DNA from: Anaeromyxobacter sp. | Lineage (GTDB): Bacteria > Myxococcota > Myxococcia > Myxococcales > Anaeromyxobacteraceae | NCBI GenBank assembly: GCA_016718565.1 | Contig: JADKCZ010000018.1 | Coordinates: 273,001 to 337,000, forward strand | Direction: 5' to 3' | Length of the DNA stretch: 64,000 nucleotides | Part shown: positions 6,220-15,111 of the stretch, one piece after another | How positions within the stretch are numbered: position 1 is the first letter of the stretch | Layout of the letters: every line of letters begins with the position of its first letter | The notes under the pieces: generated by a model | The model's database searches: none | What the model saw: only the letters and a program-made list of their open reading frames with translations | Told to the model about the DNA's origin: nothing | Translations under genes and position numbers: made by a program

Positions 6220-9135
6220 GGCCCGGCCCAGCGCCACGGCCTGGCGCGGCGCGTCCTGCTGGTCTTCCACCGCTACGCCGGCCTGGCCATGGCGGCGTTC
6301 CTGATCCTGCTTTCCCTGACCGGCGCCCTGCTCTCCTTCGCCGGGGAGGTCGACGAGTGGCTCAACCCCGACCTCTACGCGGTGCCCGCCGACGGGCGCC
6401 CGCGCCTCGACCCGCTGGCGCTGCGCGCGCTGGCGGAGTCCCGTGAGCCGCGGGCCACGGTGGACTTCCTCCCGCTGGACCTCTCGCCCACCAGCACCTT
6501 CAGGGCCGGCCTGGCGCCCCGAACCGACCCCTCCACCGGGAAGGCGTGGGACCTCCCCTTCGTCGAGGTGATCCTCGACCCGCGCGACGGCGCCCTCATC
6601 GCCGAGCGCACCGGAGGCCACTTCTCCCTCGACCGGCGAGACTTCATCTCGCTCTGCTGGCGGCTCCACTTCACGCTCGGCGTGACGGACGGCACGGTCT
6701 CCAGGTGGCTCCTCGGCCTGGTGGCGCTGGCCTGGACCATCGACTGCCTCGCCGCCTTCGTGCTCACCCTGCCCTCGCGCAGGCACGGCCAGCCCGAGGA
6801 GCCGGCGCTACGTGGCCGGCTGCGGACCTTCCTGCGCCGCTGGCGCCCCGCCTGGTTGGTCAAGCTCGACGCCGGCTTCCACCGCGTCAACTTCGACCTC
6901 CACCGGGCCGTCAGCCTCTGGACCTGGGCCGTGCTCTTCATCTTCGCCTGGTCCGGCGTCGGCTTCCTGCTGCGCGCCGAGGTCTACGACCCGGTCATGC
7001 GAACCGTCTTCCGGGTTCCGTCGGCGCCGGCCGCGGACGACCTGCCGGTGCTCGACCCGCCCCTCGCGACCCCAGGGCTCGACTGGGCCGGGGCGCTGGA
7101 GGCTGGGCGCCGGCTCTCCGGCGAGGCGGCCGCCCGCCTAGGGGCCGCGCCGGGGCCGGAGTTCTACCTGATGCTCGACCGGGAGCACGGCGTCTACAGC
7201 TTCGCGGCCGAGTGGGTGAAGGGTGCCGTACGCCAGGACGGCGTGGTCACCTTCGACGCAGGCGACGGCAGGCTGCGGAGGGTCGAGCCGCTGGCCATGG
7301 AGGCCGCCGAGGCGCCTGCCGACACCGCGCCCCTCGGCGAGCGGATCTCGGAGCTCCTGTTCGAGATCCACGTGGGGAGCATCGGCGGGCTGCCGTGGCG
7401 CATCGGCACCTCCGTGGTCGGGCTCCTCGTCCTGCTGGTCACGGTCTCGGGCGTCATCATCTGGTGGAAGAAGCGCTCTGGCCGCCGCCGGGCGGCGGCG
7501 CTGCGGTCCGGTGCGGTGACGCTCCTGGTGCTGGTCACGCTCCCTGGCCCTGCCCTCGGTCACGCCCACGCCGCCCCGGGGAGCCCGCCGCCCGTGAAGC
7601 AGCCGCTCCCCGCCAGCCCGGTCTTCTCGCTGCCGCCCGGGCCCCACGCGGTCGGTTTCACCGCCCGCGACCTGTACGACTTCACCCGCACCTACCGGCC
7701 GGCCTTCACGCCGCTCGGCGAGCCGGAGCGGGCCGAGCGGGCCAGGCCCATGCAGACCAGCGTCTGGTACCCGGCCGCCGCCACCAGGGCGGCCCGGATG
7801 CGCTATGGCGACTACTTCGCCCTCGGCGCACACCAGGACGGGCCGCCGACGGCGGCCCAGGTGAAGCGTTTCCTGGCGGAGCAGGAGGCCCACTGGACCG
7901 GCGAGGGCGGCGCCGCCGCCAAGGCCTGGTACGAGGCCATCCGGCGGGCGCCGGTCCGGGCCGTCCGGGACGCCGCGCCGGCGGCCGGCCGCTTCCCGGT
8001 GGTGGTCTACAACGCCGGCGGAGGCCAGCCCTCCTGGGACAACTCGGTCCTCTTCGAGCACCTGGCGAGCCACGGCTACGTGGTGATCGCCTCGCCCAGC
8101 ACCTGGAACTGGGACCGCTCCCGGCCCACCGAAGACACCTACGAGGCCGTCGAGGCCTCGGCGCGCGATCTGGAGTTCCACGTCGGCTTCGCGCGGACGC
8201 TCCCCTACGCCGACCCGGCCCGCCTGGCGCTCATGGGCTACAGCTGGGGGGGCCTGGCGGCGCCGGTGGTGGCGCTGCGCAACTCCGCGGTGGCGGCGGT
8301 GGTGGCCCTCGACGGCTCCATCACCTGGGCCGACGAGCTGCTGGCCAAGGCGCCGCACCCCGACCCGGCCACCCTGCAGGCGGCCTTCCTCTCCCTCCGC
8401 TCCAGCGCGGCGAGGGGCTTCCTGGCGGCCGAGGCCCGAGGCCAGCAGGTGACGCCGAAGGAGCGGGAGGAGGGGCTGGCCGGCGAGGCGGCCTTCAAGT
8501 TCTACGACGGGCTGCGCCACGCCGACGCCTTCCGAGTCGTCATGGAGCGGTTCCACCACGGCAACTTCGCCTCCCACTTCACGATCCTCGACGAGGACCG
8601 CCGCCCCGGCGAGCCGACCGCCGAGGAGGACCAGGCCGGCTACGGCGCCATGGCGCAGTACGTCCGCGCCTTCCTCGATGGCTACGTGAAGGGCGACGCC
8701 GCCGCGCGGGCGTGGCTGCGCCGAGCCCCGGCCGAGAACGGCGTCCCGGACGGCGTCATGCGGGTCGACTTCAAGGCGGCCAGGCCGTATCCACCCCCCA
8801 CCGCGGCAGCGCTGGCACGCGCCGGCCGCGAACGCGGGTTCGAGGCGCTGCCCGCGCTCGTGGAGGCCGCCCGCAAGGAGGAGCCCGGCTTCGGGCTCAC
8901 CGACCTGACGGCCGCCACCTGGGCCAGCCAGCTCCAGGAAGACGGCCACCTCGCCGAGGCGCTGGCGGTGCGGCGGCTCAACGTCTTCATGAACCCGGCC
9001 TCGGTCTTCGCCCAGGCCCAGCTCTGCCCTGAGCTGCCGCCCGGGCCCGAGCAGGGCGCCTGCTGGGAGCGGCTCCTGGTCCTGGAGCCCGAGAACCAGG
9101 TGGCCCGCGTGGCCCTGGGGAAGGGCGGGAGGTAG
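6187..9135 (+). CDS. PepSY-TM membrane reductase fused to an alpha/beta hydrolase
   Basis: A 982-residue two-part protein. Residues 1 to about 435 are a PepSY-associated TM protein with four membrane helices, each near a conserved His (FHRYAGLAM, RLHFTLGV, DLHRAVSLW, EIHVGSIGG) that can ligate haem; such proteins act as ferric-siderophore reductases. The last helix ends IIWWKKRSG near 426. A second hydrophobic stretch, VTLLVLVTLPGPALGHAHA, resembles a signal peptide with cleavage site. The C-terminal half is an alpha/beta hydrolase of the dienelactone/PAF-hydrolase type with nucleophile elbow G-Y-S686-W-G-G, VVVYNAGGG oxyanion region, and a TPR-like tail. In most genomes these are separate genes. 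A single open frame spans the join, and no good ribosome-binding site is seen before the internal GTG. The joint product could reduce and hydrolyse the same ferrisiderophore on the periplasmic face (inference). Confidence 0.85.
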   Translation: MTPKTTLAPAAGPAQRHGLARRVLLVFHRYAGLAMAAFLILLSLTGALLSFAGEVDEWLNPDLYAVPADGRPRLDPLALRALAESREPRATVDFLPLDLSPTSTFRAGLAPRTDPSTGKAWDLPFVEVILDPRDGALIAERTGGHFSLDRRDFISLCWRLHFTLGVTDGTVSRWLLGLVALAWTIDCLAAFVLTLPSRRHGQPEEPALRGRLRTFLRRWRPAWLVKLDAGFHRVNFDLHRAVSLWTWAVLFIFAWSGVGFLLRAEVYDPVMRTVFRVPSAPAADDLPVLDPPLATPGLDWAGALEAGRRLSGEAAARLGAAPGPEFYLMLDREHGVYSFAAEWVKGAVRQDGVVTFDAGDGRLRRVEPLAMEAAEAPADTAPLGERISELLFEIHVGSIGGLPWRIGTSVVGLLVLLVTVSGVIIWWKKRSGRRRAAALRSGAVTLLVLVTLPGPALGHAHAAPGSPPPVKQPLPASPVFSLPPGPHAVGFTARDLYDFTRTYRPAFTPLGEPERAERARPMQTSVWYPAAATRAARMRYGDYFALGAHQDGPPTAAQVKRFLAEQEAHWTGEGGAAAKAWYEAIRRAPVRAVRDAAPAAGRFPVVVYNAGGGQPSWDNSVLFEHLASHGYVVIASPSTWNWDRSRPTEDTYEAVEASARDLEFHVGFARTLPYADPARLALMGYSWGGLAAPVVALRNSAVAAVVALDGSITWADELLAKAPHPDPATLQAAFLSLRSSAARGFLAAEARGQQVTPKEREEGLAGEAAFKFYDGLRHADAFRVVMERFHHGNFASHFTILDEDRRPGEPTAEEDQAGYGAMAQYVRAFLDGYVKGDAAARAWLRRAPAENGVPDGVMRVDFKAARPYPPPTAAALARAGRERGFEALPALVEAARKEEPGFGLTDLTAATWASQLQEDGHLAEALAVRRLNVFMNPASVFAQAQLCPELPPGPEQGACWERLLVLEPENQVARVALGKGGR

Positions 9136-9243
9136 GGAGGGCGCGAAGGCAGGGGCCTGGACGCCCCAGGGAGGACCTCCGTCCGGGAGCACCCCAAACG
9201 GGGCTTTCGGACGGTATCCACCCACCCCGCGCGTCCAGTCGGT

Positions 9244-9732
9244 GTGACTTCACGCCGGCTCGATGCCTGGTACCGGGCCAACGCCCAGGTCGCGGTGCGC
9301 CGCTGGCGGCCGGTGGAGGGCGCTTCGGCGCTCGATCTCCTCCACGACGCGGTCGTGGACCTCCTGGAGCGGCCGGTCGCCTCGGTCCGGAGCCCGGTCG
9401 GCTACCTCCTCGCAGCGGCCCGCTCCCTCACGCTCGACCGGCGGCGCCGGGTCGCGACCGCGGCGCGGGCCCAGGAGGAGCTGCGCCTGCATGCCCGATC
9501 GGTCGAAGAGGTCGTCGGGCGGGGCGCCTCCAGCGAGCTCGACGGCGACTTGCTGGCGGCACTCGAGGCATTGCCCCAGGCCTGCCGGACCGCGCTGATC
9601 CTCAACCGGCTCGAGGGGATGACGCACCGGGAGGTCGCCGCGCACCAAGGGACCTCGGTGAGGACGGTGCGTCGGCGGATCGACCAGGCCCTGGCGCTGC
9701 TGCTCGAGGTGCTCGGGGACCGGGAGGGGTAG
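9244..9732 (+). CDS. ECF sigma factor, FecI-like (second module)
   Basis: A 162-residue sigma factor with GTG start. Region 2 contains LLHDAVVDLLERP and the helix VGYLLAAARSLTLDRRRR. Region 4 contains LEALPQACRTALILNRLEG and the helix-turn-helix HREVAAHQGTSVRTVRRRI. It is shorter than the first sigma factor at 899 and clearly a distant paralogue. FecR follows after 63 bp and a TonB receptor after that, so the module repeats the 899-5050 order. The 108 bp before it (9136-9243) hold no gene and probably its promoter. Confidence 0.88.
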   Translation: MTSRRLDAWYRANAQVAVRRWRPVEGASALDLLHDAVVDLLERPVASVRSPVGYLLAAARSLTLDRRRRVATAARAQEELRLHARSVEEVVGRGASSELDGDLLAALEALPQACRTALILNRLEGMTHREVAAHQGTSVRTVRRRIDQALALLLEVLGDREG

Positions 9733-9795
9733 CCTGGCCACCTGGAGGGCGCTCGAGCGCCTCTTCCAGGAGCGCCTCACCAGGACCAAACGCCC

Positions 9796-10716
9796 ATGCC
9801 TTCCCGAGACCCCACCACCAGGCGCATCGCGGCGGAGGCGCGCGCCTTCGCGGTGCGACGGTCCTCCGGCGAGGCGGGCCCGGAGGACGAGGGGGCGCTC
9901 GAGGCCTGGCTGGCGGAGGACCCGCGCCATGGAGCGGCCTGGGCCGAGGTGTCCGGCCTCTGGGAGCGGCTCGGCCCGCTGGCCGGCCAGCTGCCCCGTC
10001 CAGCGCCCAGGCGGCGCGCACCGGCGCTCCGCTGGGCCGCCGGCGCGGCGGCGGTGGCGCTGACGGCGGCCCTCGCCTGGGTGGTGGCGGGGAGCCACGA
10101 CATGCGGCTGCGCACCGAGCGCGAGCGGCGCTCGGTGCCGCTCGCAGACGGCTCCACGCTGGAGCTCGACGCGGCCAGCGAGGTCTCGGTGGAGCTCAGG
10201 CCCTGGCGCCGGAGCGCGCGGGTGGTGGCGGGGAGGGCCCACTTCCAGGTCGCCCATGAGCGGCGCCCCTTCGTCGCCACGGCAGGCGGCGCGACCATCG
10301 AGGACCTGGGCACCGGCTTCGCTGTGGCGCTCGACGGCCCCGGCGTGCAGGTCTCGGTCACCGAGGGGCGGGTGCGGGTGCTGGCGGCAGGGCAAGCGCG
10401 GGAGCTCGTCGAAGGCCAGGAGGTGGCGCTGGTCGCCGGCCTCCTCTCCGAGGTGCAGGTCTCGGCGCGCGACCCGGCCTCCTGGCGGCAGGGCCTGGCC
10501 ACCTTCGACCGGACTCCGCTCGCCGAGGCGGTGCGCGCCTTCGCCCCGTACCACGGGCTCCGGGCGGTGGTGGTGGAGGGGCGCGCCGCCTCCCTCCGCG
10601 TCAGCGGCCGGTTTCACACCGCCGACCTGGCGGGCTTCCTCGGCTCGCTCGAGGAGACCTACCGGCTCCGCGCGGTCGTCGAGGGCGCGACGGTCCGCCT
10701 CACGCCCGCTCCCTGA
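9796..10716 (+). CDS. FecR-type anti-sigma/signal transducer (second module)
   Basis: A 306-residue protein with the same plan as the FecR at 1554. The FecR-N domain carries LEAWLAEDPRHGAAWAEVSG. One membrane helix lies at about 79-96 (AAGAAAVALTAALAWVVAG). The periplasmic FecR domain shows TERERRSVPLADGSTLELDA, GRAHFQVAHERRPFVATAGG and DLGTGFAVAL. The C-terminal STN-like segment is LRVSGRFHTADLAGFLGSLE. It should sense the state of the receptor encoded at 10807 and control the sigma factor encoded at 9244. Confidence 0.9.
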   Translation: MPSRDPTTRRIAAEARAFAVRRSSGEAGPEDEGALEAWLAEDPRHGAAWAEVSGLWERLGPLAGQLPRPAPRRRAPALRWAAGAAAVALTAALAWVVAGSHDMRLRTERERRSVPLADGSTLELDAASEVSVELRPWRRSARVVAGRAHFQVAHERRPFVATAGGATIEDLGTGFAVALDGPGVQVSVTEGRVRVLAAGQARELVEGQEVALVAGLLSEVQVSARDPASWRQGLATFDRTPLAEAVRAFAPYHGLRAVVVEGRAASLRVSGRFHTADLAGFLGSLEETYRLRAVVEGATVRLTPAP

Positions 10717-10806
10717 GGGCCCCCGGGAGGGACGCGCGCCGGGTGGCCACATTCGGCCGGGTCCTTCGCCTTCCGGGGAGACGCCTTTCAACCTGGAGCA
10801 CCCCGC

Positions 10807-13236
10807 ATGCCCTGCCGAGCCGCCTGGCCCGTCCTCGCCGCCCTCCTCTCCGCCGCCCCGGCGCTCCTCCCTGCGGCCCTCGCGGCCTCGCCCAGCCCAG
10901 CCCGGGCCGCAGCGGCGGTGGCCCTCGAGCTCCCCGAGCAGCCGCTCGACACCTCGCTGGCGGCCGTGGCCAAGGCCTGCGGGCTCGACCTGGTCTGGGA
11001 CCCGGCGATCACGGCCGGGAAGCGCGCTCCGGCGCTGTCGGGGACGCTCACGGCGCAGCAGGCGCTCTCCCGGCTGCTCCATGGGAGCGGCCTCTCGGCT
11101 ACCTTCAGCGGGGAGGGGCGCGCGGTCCTCTCCGTCGCACCCCCCCCGCCCAGGACCGGCGCCGCGCCGAAGCCCCAGTCGGCCGAGCTCGAGGAGGTCG
11201 GCATCGTGGGCGAGCGCGACCTCGGCTACGCCGTCTCGGCCGCCGCCACCGGCACCAAGACCGACACGCCGCTCCTCGAGACCCCGCTGGCGGTCCAGGT
11301 GCTGCCCCAGGAGGTGCTGCAGGACCAGCGGGCCACCACCCTCGACCGGGCGCTCGAGAACGTCAGCGGCGTCCACGCCGTCGCCACCCCGGGCAACAAC
11401 GAGCTCATCTACCTCCGCGGCTTCTACACCCTCACCACCTTCCGGGACGGCGTCCGGATCGAGGAGTACGTCGGCTCCGGCCAGCGCACCCTCGCCAACG
11501 TGGAGCGGGTCGAGGTGCTGAAGGGCCCGGCCGCCATCCTCTACGGCCGGGTCGAGCCGGGCGGCATCGTCAACCTGGTGACCCGTCAGCCGGGCGCCAC
11601 GGCGGCCTACTCGCTGGAGCAGGTCGTCGGCTCCTGGGACCAGTTCGTCACCACCGCCGGCGCCACCGGGCCGCTCCTCGGCGACACCCTGCTCTACCGA
11701 CTGGACGCCTCCTACGAGAAGACCGGCTCCTGGCGCCAGGGGATCCACGCCGAGAAGCTCTTCCTGGCGCCGGTGCTCACCTGGCGCCCCACCGCCCGGA
11801 CCTCCATCACCGCCCAGGCCGAGTACATCCACAACCCCTCGGTCTACGACTCGATGCAGAACGTACCCTTCGACGCCACCACCGGGCAGCTCATCCCCCT
11901 GCCGCGCCGGCAGAACCTCTCGCCACCGTCGCACCTGAAGTACGACACCACCCACCTGGAGCTCCGGTTGCTGCAGGCCCTGGCCGAGGGCTGGCAGGTC
12001 GACGCCCGGCTGGTGCGCCACGCCGTCAAGAACGAGGGGGCCTACTACCAGGCCGCCGACTTCTCGCCGGACGGCGCCGGGGGCTGGACCGTCACCAGCA
12101 GCCTCACGTCCCAGAAGGTCGAGCAGAACACCCTGGCCGCCATCGTGGACGTGACCGGCCACTTCGAGACCTTCGGGCTCCGCCACACGCTCCTGGTGGG
12201 CGCCGACTGGTACCGGTTCGAGACGCCGCTGACGGCCTGGCTGTCGGCCGACGTCTCCACCACCGACGCCTTCCACCCGGCGCCGCCGCCGCTCTCCATC
12301 GACCCGACCCTCTGGTTCGGCGCCGACGCCACCACCGACCACCTCGGCGTCTACGCCCAGGACCAGGTGGCGTTGCCGCTCGGCCTCCACGCCCTGGCCG
12401 GCCTGCGCTACCAGCGGGTCAAGCGCACCGGCAGCCAGTCCTTCGGCCCCGGGCTCGGCGGCGATGGGTCGGCCATCCCGGACGAGCCGCAGGACGATCA
12501 GGCGGTCACGCCGCGCGCCGGGCTCCTCTGGCAGGCAGGCGGGGCGGTCAGCCTCTACGCCAACTACGCGGAGAACTTCGGCGCCAACACCGGCTTCGAC
12601 TGGCAGGGCGCACCGCTCGACCCGGAGCGCGCCCAGCAGGGCGAGGTCGGGGCCAAGGTGCAGCTCCTCGGCGGCAAGCTGTCCGGCTCGCTGGCCCTCT
12701 ACCAGCTCACCAAGCAGAACGTGGCGGTGGACGACGTCCAGCACCCCGGCTTCCGGATCAACGTGGGCGAGATTCGCAGCCGCGGGCCGGAGCTCGACCT
12801 GCAGGGCGAGCTGCTCCCCGGCTGGAGCGTCCTGGCGAGCTACACGTACACCGACGTCGAGGTGACCAAGAGCACGCCCGGGAGCGCCTTCGCCGAAGGG
12901 AATCGGATGGCCAACGTCCCGCGCAACATGGCCAGCCTCTGGACCACCTACGCGCTCCAATCGCTCCTGCCGGGCCTGAAGCTCGGCGGCGGGCTGAGCT
13001 GGCGCGACGCCAGCACCGATCCCACCAACACGCTCGCCACCCCGGGCTACACCCTGGTGGACGCCATGGCGGCCTACCGGCTCGGCCTGGGCCGTGGGCA
13101 CCTCTCGGCCCAGGTCAACGTCTCCAACCTGCTCGACGTGACCTACCACCAGAACGCCCAGGCCGTCGGGTCGGTCGGCTACCTCACCTACGGCGCGCCC
13201 CGGGCCGTGACCGCCTCGGTGCGGCTGGACCTGTAG
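10807..13236 (+). CDS. TonB-dependent siderophore receptor with STN signalling domain (second module)
   Basis: An 809-residue outer-membrane receptor. The signal peptide ends around ALLPAALAASP. The STN domain covers about 38-110 (VALELPEQPLDTSLAAVAKA). The plug contains TDTPLLETPLAVQVLPQE and VERVEVLKGPAAILYGRVEPG. The barrel ends RAVTASVRLDL. It is a paralogue of the receptor at 2666, with many identical blocks in plug and barrel, but lacks the MTPKTTLA leader. The ribosome-binding site is GGAG, 8 bp before the ATG. The 50 or so bases upstream keep a few leader positions (GGGTGGC, then CCGGGGAG at the same distance), a weak hint of a common ECF promoter. Confidence 0.92.
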   Translation: MPCRAAWPVLAALLSAAPALLPAALAASPSPARAAAAVALELPEQPLDTSLAAVAKACGLDLVWDPAITAGKRAPALSGTLTAQQALSRLLHGSGLSATFSGEGRAVLSVAPPPPRTGAAPKPQSAELEEVGIVGERDLGYAVSAAATGTKTDTPLLETPLAVQVLPQEVLQDQRATTLDRALENVSGVHAVATPGNNELIYLRGFYTLTTFRDGVRIEEYVGSGQRTLANVERVEVLKGPAAILYGRVEPGGIVNLVTRQPGATAAYSLEQVVGSWDQFVTTAGATGPLLGDTLLYRLDASYEKTGSWRQGIHAEKLFLAPVLTWRPTARTSITAQAEYIHNPSVYDSMQNVPFDATTGQLIPLPRRQNLSPPSHLKYDTTHLELRLLQALAEGWQVDARLVRHAVKNEGAYYQAADFSPDGAGGWTVTSSLTSQKVEQNTLAAIVDVTGHFETFGLRHTLLVGADWYRFETPLTAWLSADVSTTDAFHPAPPPLSIDPTLWFGADATTDHLGVYAQDQVALPLGLHALAGLRYQRVKRTGSQSFGPGLGGDGSAIPDEPQDDQAVTPRAGLLWQAGGAVSLYANYAENFGANTGFDWQGAPLDPERAQQGEVGAKVQLLGGKLSGSLALYQLTKQNVAVDDVQHPGFRINVGEIRSRGPELDLQGELLPGWSVLASYTYTDVEVTKSTPGSAFAEGNRMANVPRNMASLWTTYALQSLLPGLKLGGGLSWRDASTDPTNTLATPGYTLVDAMAAYRLGLGRGHLSAQVNVSNLLDVTYHQNAQAVGSVGYLTYGAPRAVTASVRLDL

Positions 13237-13268
13237 CGCGATCGACGGGCGGCGGCGGAGCGGAGGCC

Positions 13269-14534
13269 ATGGGCCGGAAGACCTGGGTGCTGGTCCACCG
13301 CTGGGCCGGCCTGCTGCTGGCCGGCTTCCTCCTGGTGGTGGGGCTCACCGGCAGCGCCCTGGCCTTCCGGCCCCAGCTCCGGGCCTGGCTCGACCCGCCG
13401 CTCCGGGTGGCCGACGCCGGGCGCCCTCCCCTGGACCCGCTCACCTTGCGGGAGCGGGCCCTGGCGCTGGTGGCGCCGTGGGGGCGCGTCGACGGGGTGC
13501 TGCTCCACCGGGAGCCCGGCGAGCCGTTCGAGGCCACCATCTCACCCGGCGACGAGGGCTCGGGCCCGGTCGATCCCCTCCCCTTCGACCGGCTCCTCCT
13601 CGACCCGGCCACCGGGGCGGTCCTGCTCCGGGAGACCGTCCCGGCCGGCCTCTGGCCCATCACCCGGCGCAACCTGCTGGACCTGATGGTGGCCGTCCAC
13701 TACCGGCTGGCGGTGCCGGGAGAGGTCGGCACCTGGCTGCTCGGGCTGGTGGCGCTCCTCTGGACCTTCGACTGCTTCGTGGGGGCCTACCTCACCTTCC
13801 CGGCGCCGCGGCGGGGAGCTGGAGCCGGGGCGTCGCCGGTCGCGGCGGGGCGATCCTGGCTGGCGCGGTGGTGGCCGGCCTGGCAGGTGAAGGCCGGCGC
13901 CTCGGCCCGGCGCCGCACCTACGACCTGCACCGGGCCGGCGGGCTCTGGCCGTGGCTGCTCCTCCTGGTGCTGGCCTGGTCGGGCGTCGCTTTCAACCTG
14001 CGTGAGCAGGTCTACGAGCCGGTGACCCGGGTCCTGATCGGCACCACCCGCAACCCCCTCGACGGGCTCGCCCCCGTCGCCTCGGCGCCCCTCGCGGGCG
14101 AGCCGGGCTGGCCCGAGGCCCTGGAGACCGGGCGCCGGCTGATGGCCGGGCAGGCCGCGGCGCTCGGCTTCCGGGTGGAGCGTGAGGGCTGGCTCATCTC
14201 TGATCGGCCCCGCGGCCTCTGGTTCTACGCCGTCCGCAGCGACCGGGACGTCGCCGCGGGGCGCGCCGAGACGGTGCTGGCCTTCGAGGAGGCCAGCGGC
14301 CGGCTCGCCGCGCTCGCCCTGCCGACCGGCCAGCGCCCCGGCGTGACCACCACCACCTGGCTCTCGGCGCTGCACCGCGGGAGCGTCGGAGGGCTCGCGT
14401 ATCGGTGGCTCCTCTTCGCCGTGGGGCTGGCGGTCGCCCTGCTCTCCAGCACCGGGGTCTGGCTCTGGTGGCGGCGGCGCCGGGTGCGCCCGGTTCCGAG
14501 CGCCTCCGAACGGCCATTCGTCGCACCCCGGTGA
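13269..14534 (+). CDS. PepSY-associated TM protein, probable ferric-siderophore reductase
   Basis: A 421-residue inner-membrane protein 32 bp after the receptor gene. Four membrane helices are visible at about 10-30 (WAGLLLAGFLLVVGLTGSAL), 155-180, 225-245 (LWPWLLLLVLAWSGVAF) and 375-400 (LLFAVGLAVALLSSTGVWLWW). Conserved His residues sit at the membrane face: VHRWAGL, AVHYRLAV, DLHRAGG and LHRGSVGG. Family members carry haem and pass electrons to ferric siderophores in the periplasm. It is the stand-alone counterpart of the N-terminal half of the fusion encoded at 6187. The start is the ATG after GGAGGCC. The long in-frame extension upstream lies inside the receptor gene and is not coding. 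Confidence 0.88.
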   Translation: MGRKTWVLVHRWAGLLLAGFLLVVGLTGSALAFRPQLRAWLDPPLRVADAGRPPLDPLTLRERALALVAPWGRVDGVLLHREPGEPFEATISPGDEGSGPVDPLPFDRLLLDPATGAVLLRETVPAGLWPITRRNLLDLMVAVHYRLAVPGEVGTWLLGLVALLWTFDCFVGAYLTFPAPRRGAGAGASPVAAGRSWLARWWPAWQVKAGASARRRTYDLHRAGGLWPWLLLLVLAWSGVAFNLREQVYEPVTRVLIGTTRNPLDGLAPVASAPLAGEPGWPEALETGRRLMAGQAAALGFRVEREGWLISDRPRGLWFYAVRSDRDVAAGRAETVLAFEEASGRLAALALPTGQRPGVTTTTWLSALHRGSVGGLAYRWLLFAVGLAVALLSSTGVWLWWRRRRVRPVPSASERPFVAPR

Positions 14535-14600
14535 CGTCCGGGCCTGGCAGCCCTAGATTCCTCTCCTGCGTCGCGATTCCGCGGCGCCGGAGGAGCGGCG

Positions 14601-15041
14601 ATGAGCCTCGTCATGCTGGCGCTCGCCCTGGTGCTCGGCGCCGACCCGCCGGCCTCGGCGAGCCAGGCCGCTGCGCCCGCCCAGGCGTCGAGCCTCGACG
14701 AGATGTACGACCCGGCCTCGATGGCCACCGTGAGCGGCCTCATCGTGGCGCAGCACCGCCGGACTCGCGGCCCCCGGGACCTCTGCCTGGTGCTGCTGAC
14801 CGAGCGAGGGACCCTGGACGTGCACCTCGGCCCCTTCGACTTCGTGGACGCCCAGCCGCTGCAGCTGGCCGGCGGCGACCAGGTGGTCGTCTTCGGCTCG
14901 CTGACCCGGGTGGAGGGCTACCAGATGATGATTGCCCAGGTCATCACGCGCGGCTCGGAGCGGCTCATCCTCCGCGATCCCTCCGGGACCCCGCGCTGGC
15001 CCGTGGGGACGCCGACCGCCGCCACACCGCAGGGGAAGTGA
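14601..15041 (+). CDS. small exported OB-fold-like protein of unknown function
   Basis: A 146-residue protein with a signal peptide (LVMLALALVLGADPPASA). The mature part reads TVSGLIVAQHRRTRGPRDLCLVLLTERGTLDVHLGP, then a GDQVVVFGS strand, then a C-terminal LILRDPSGTPRW. A strand pattern with 'VxG', 'VHLGP' and 'GDxVxVxGS' is typical of small periplasmic OB-fold proteins. No catalytic residues are apparent. It is 66 bp past the PepSY gene on the same strand and may be the last gene of that module. No specific family is claimed. Confidence 0.65.
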   Translation: MSLVMLALALVLGADPPASASQAAAPAQASSLDEMYDPASMATVSGLIVAQHRRTRGPRDLCLVLLTERGTLDVHLGPFDFVDAQPLQLAGGDQVVVFGSLTRVEGYQMMIAQVITRGSERLILRDPSGTPRWPVGTPTAATPQGK

Positions 15042-15111
15042 ACCGCGCGGCGGGCGCCGCACCGCGCCACCGCCGGGTGGTCGGCGCGAGGCGCTGGACC
15101 TCGCCGGCCGG

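Noticed and set aside
7516..9135. The hydrolase half of the fusion as a separate gene with GTG start
   Set aside because: The internal GTG has no ribosome-binding site and would clip the signal-like segment. The open frame is continuous with the reductase half.
9250..13149. Very long open frame on the minus strand (over 1,200 codons)
   Set aside because: It lies antisense to the FecR, sigma and receptor genes. High GC leaves stop codons rare in this frame; the translation is Arg/Gly-rich with no domain.
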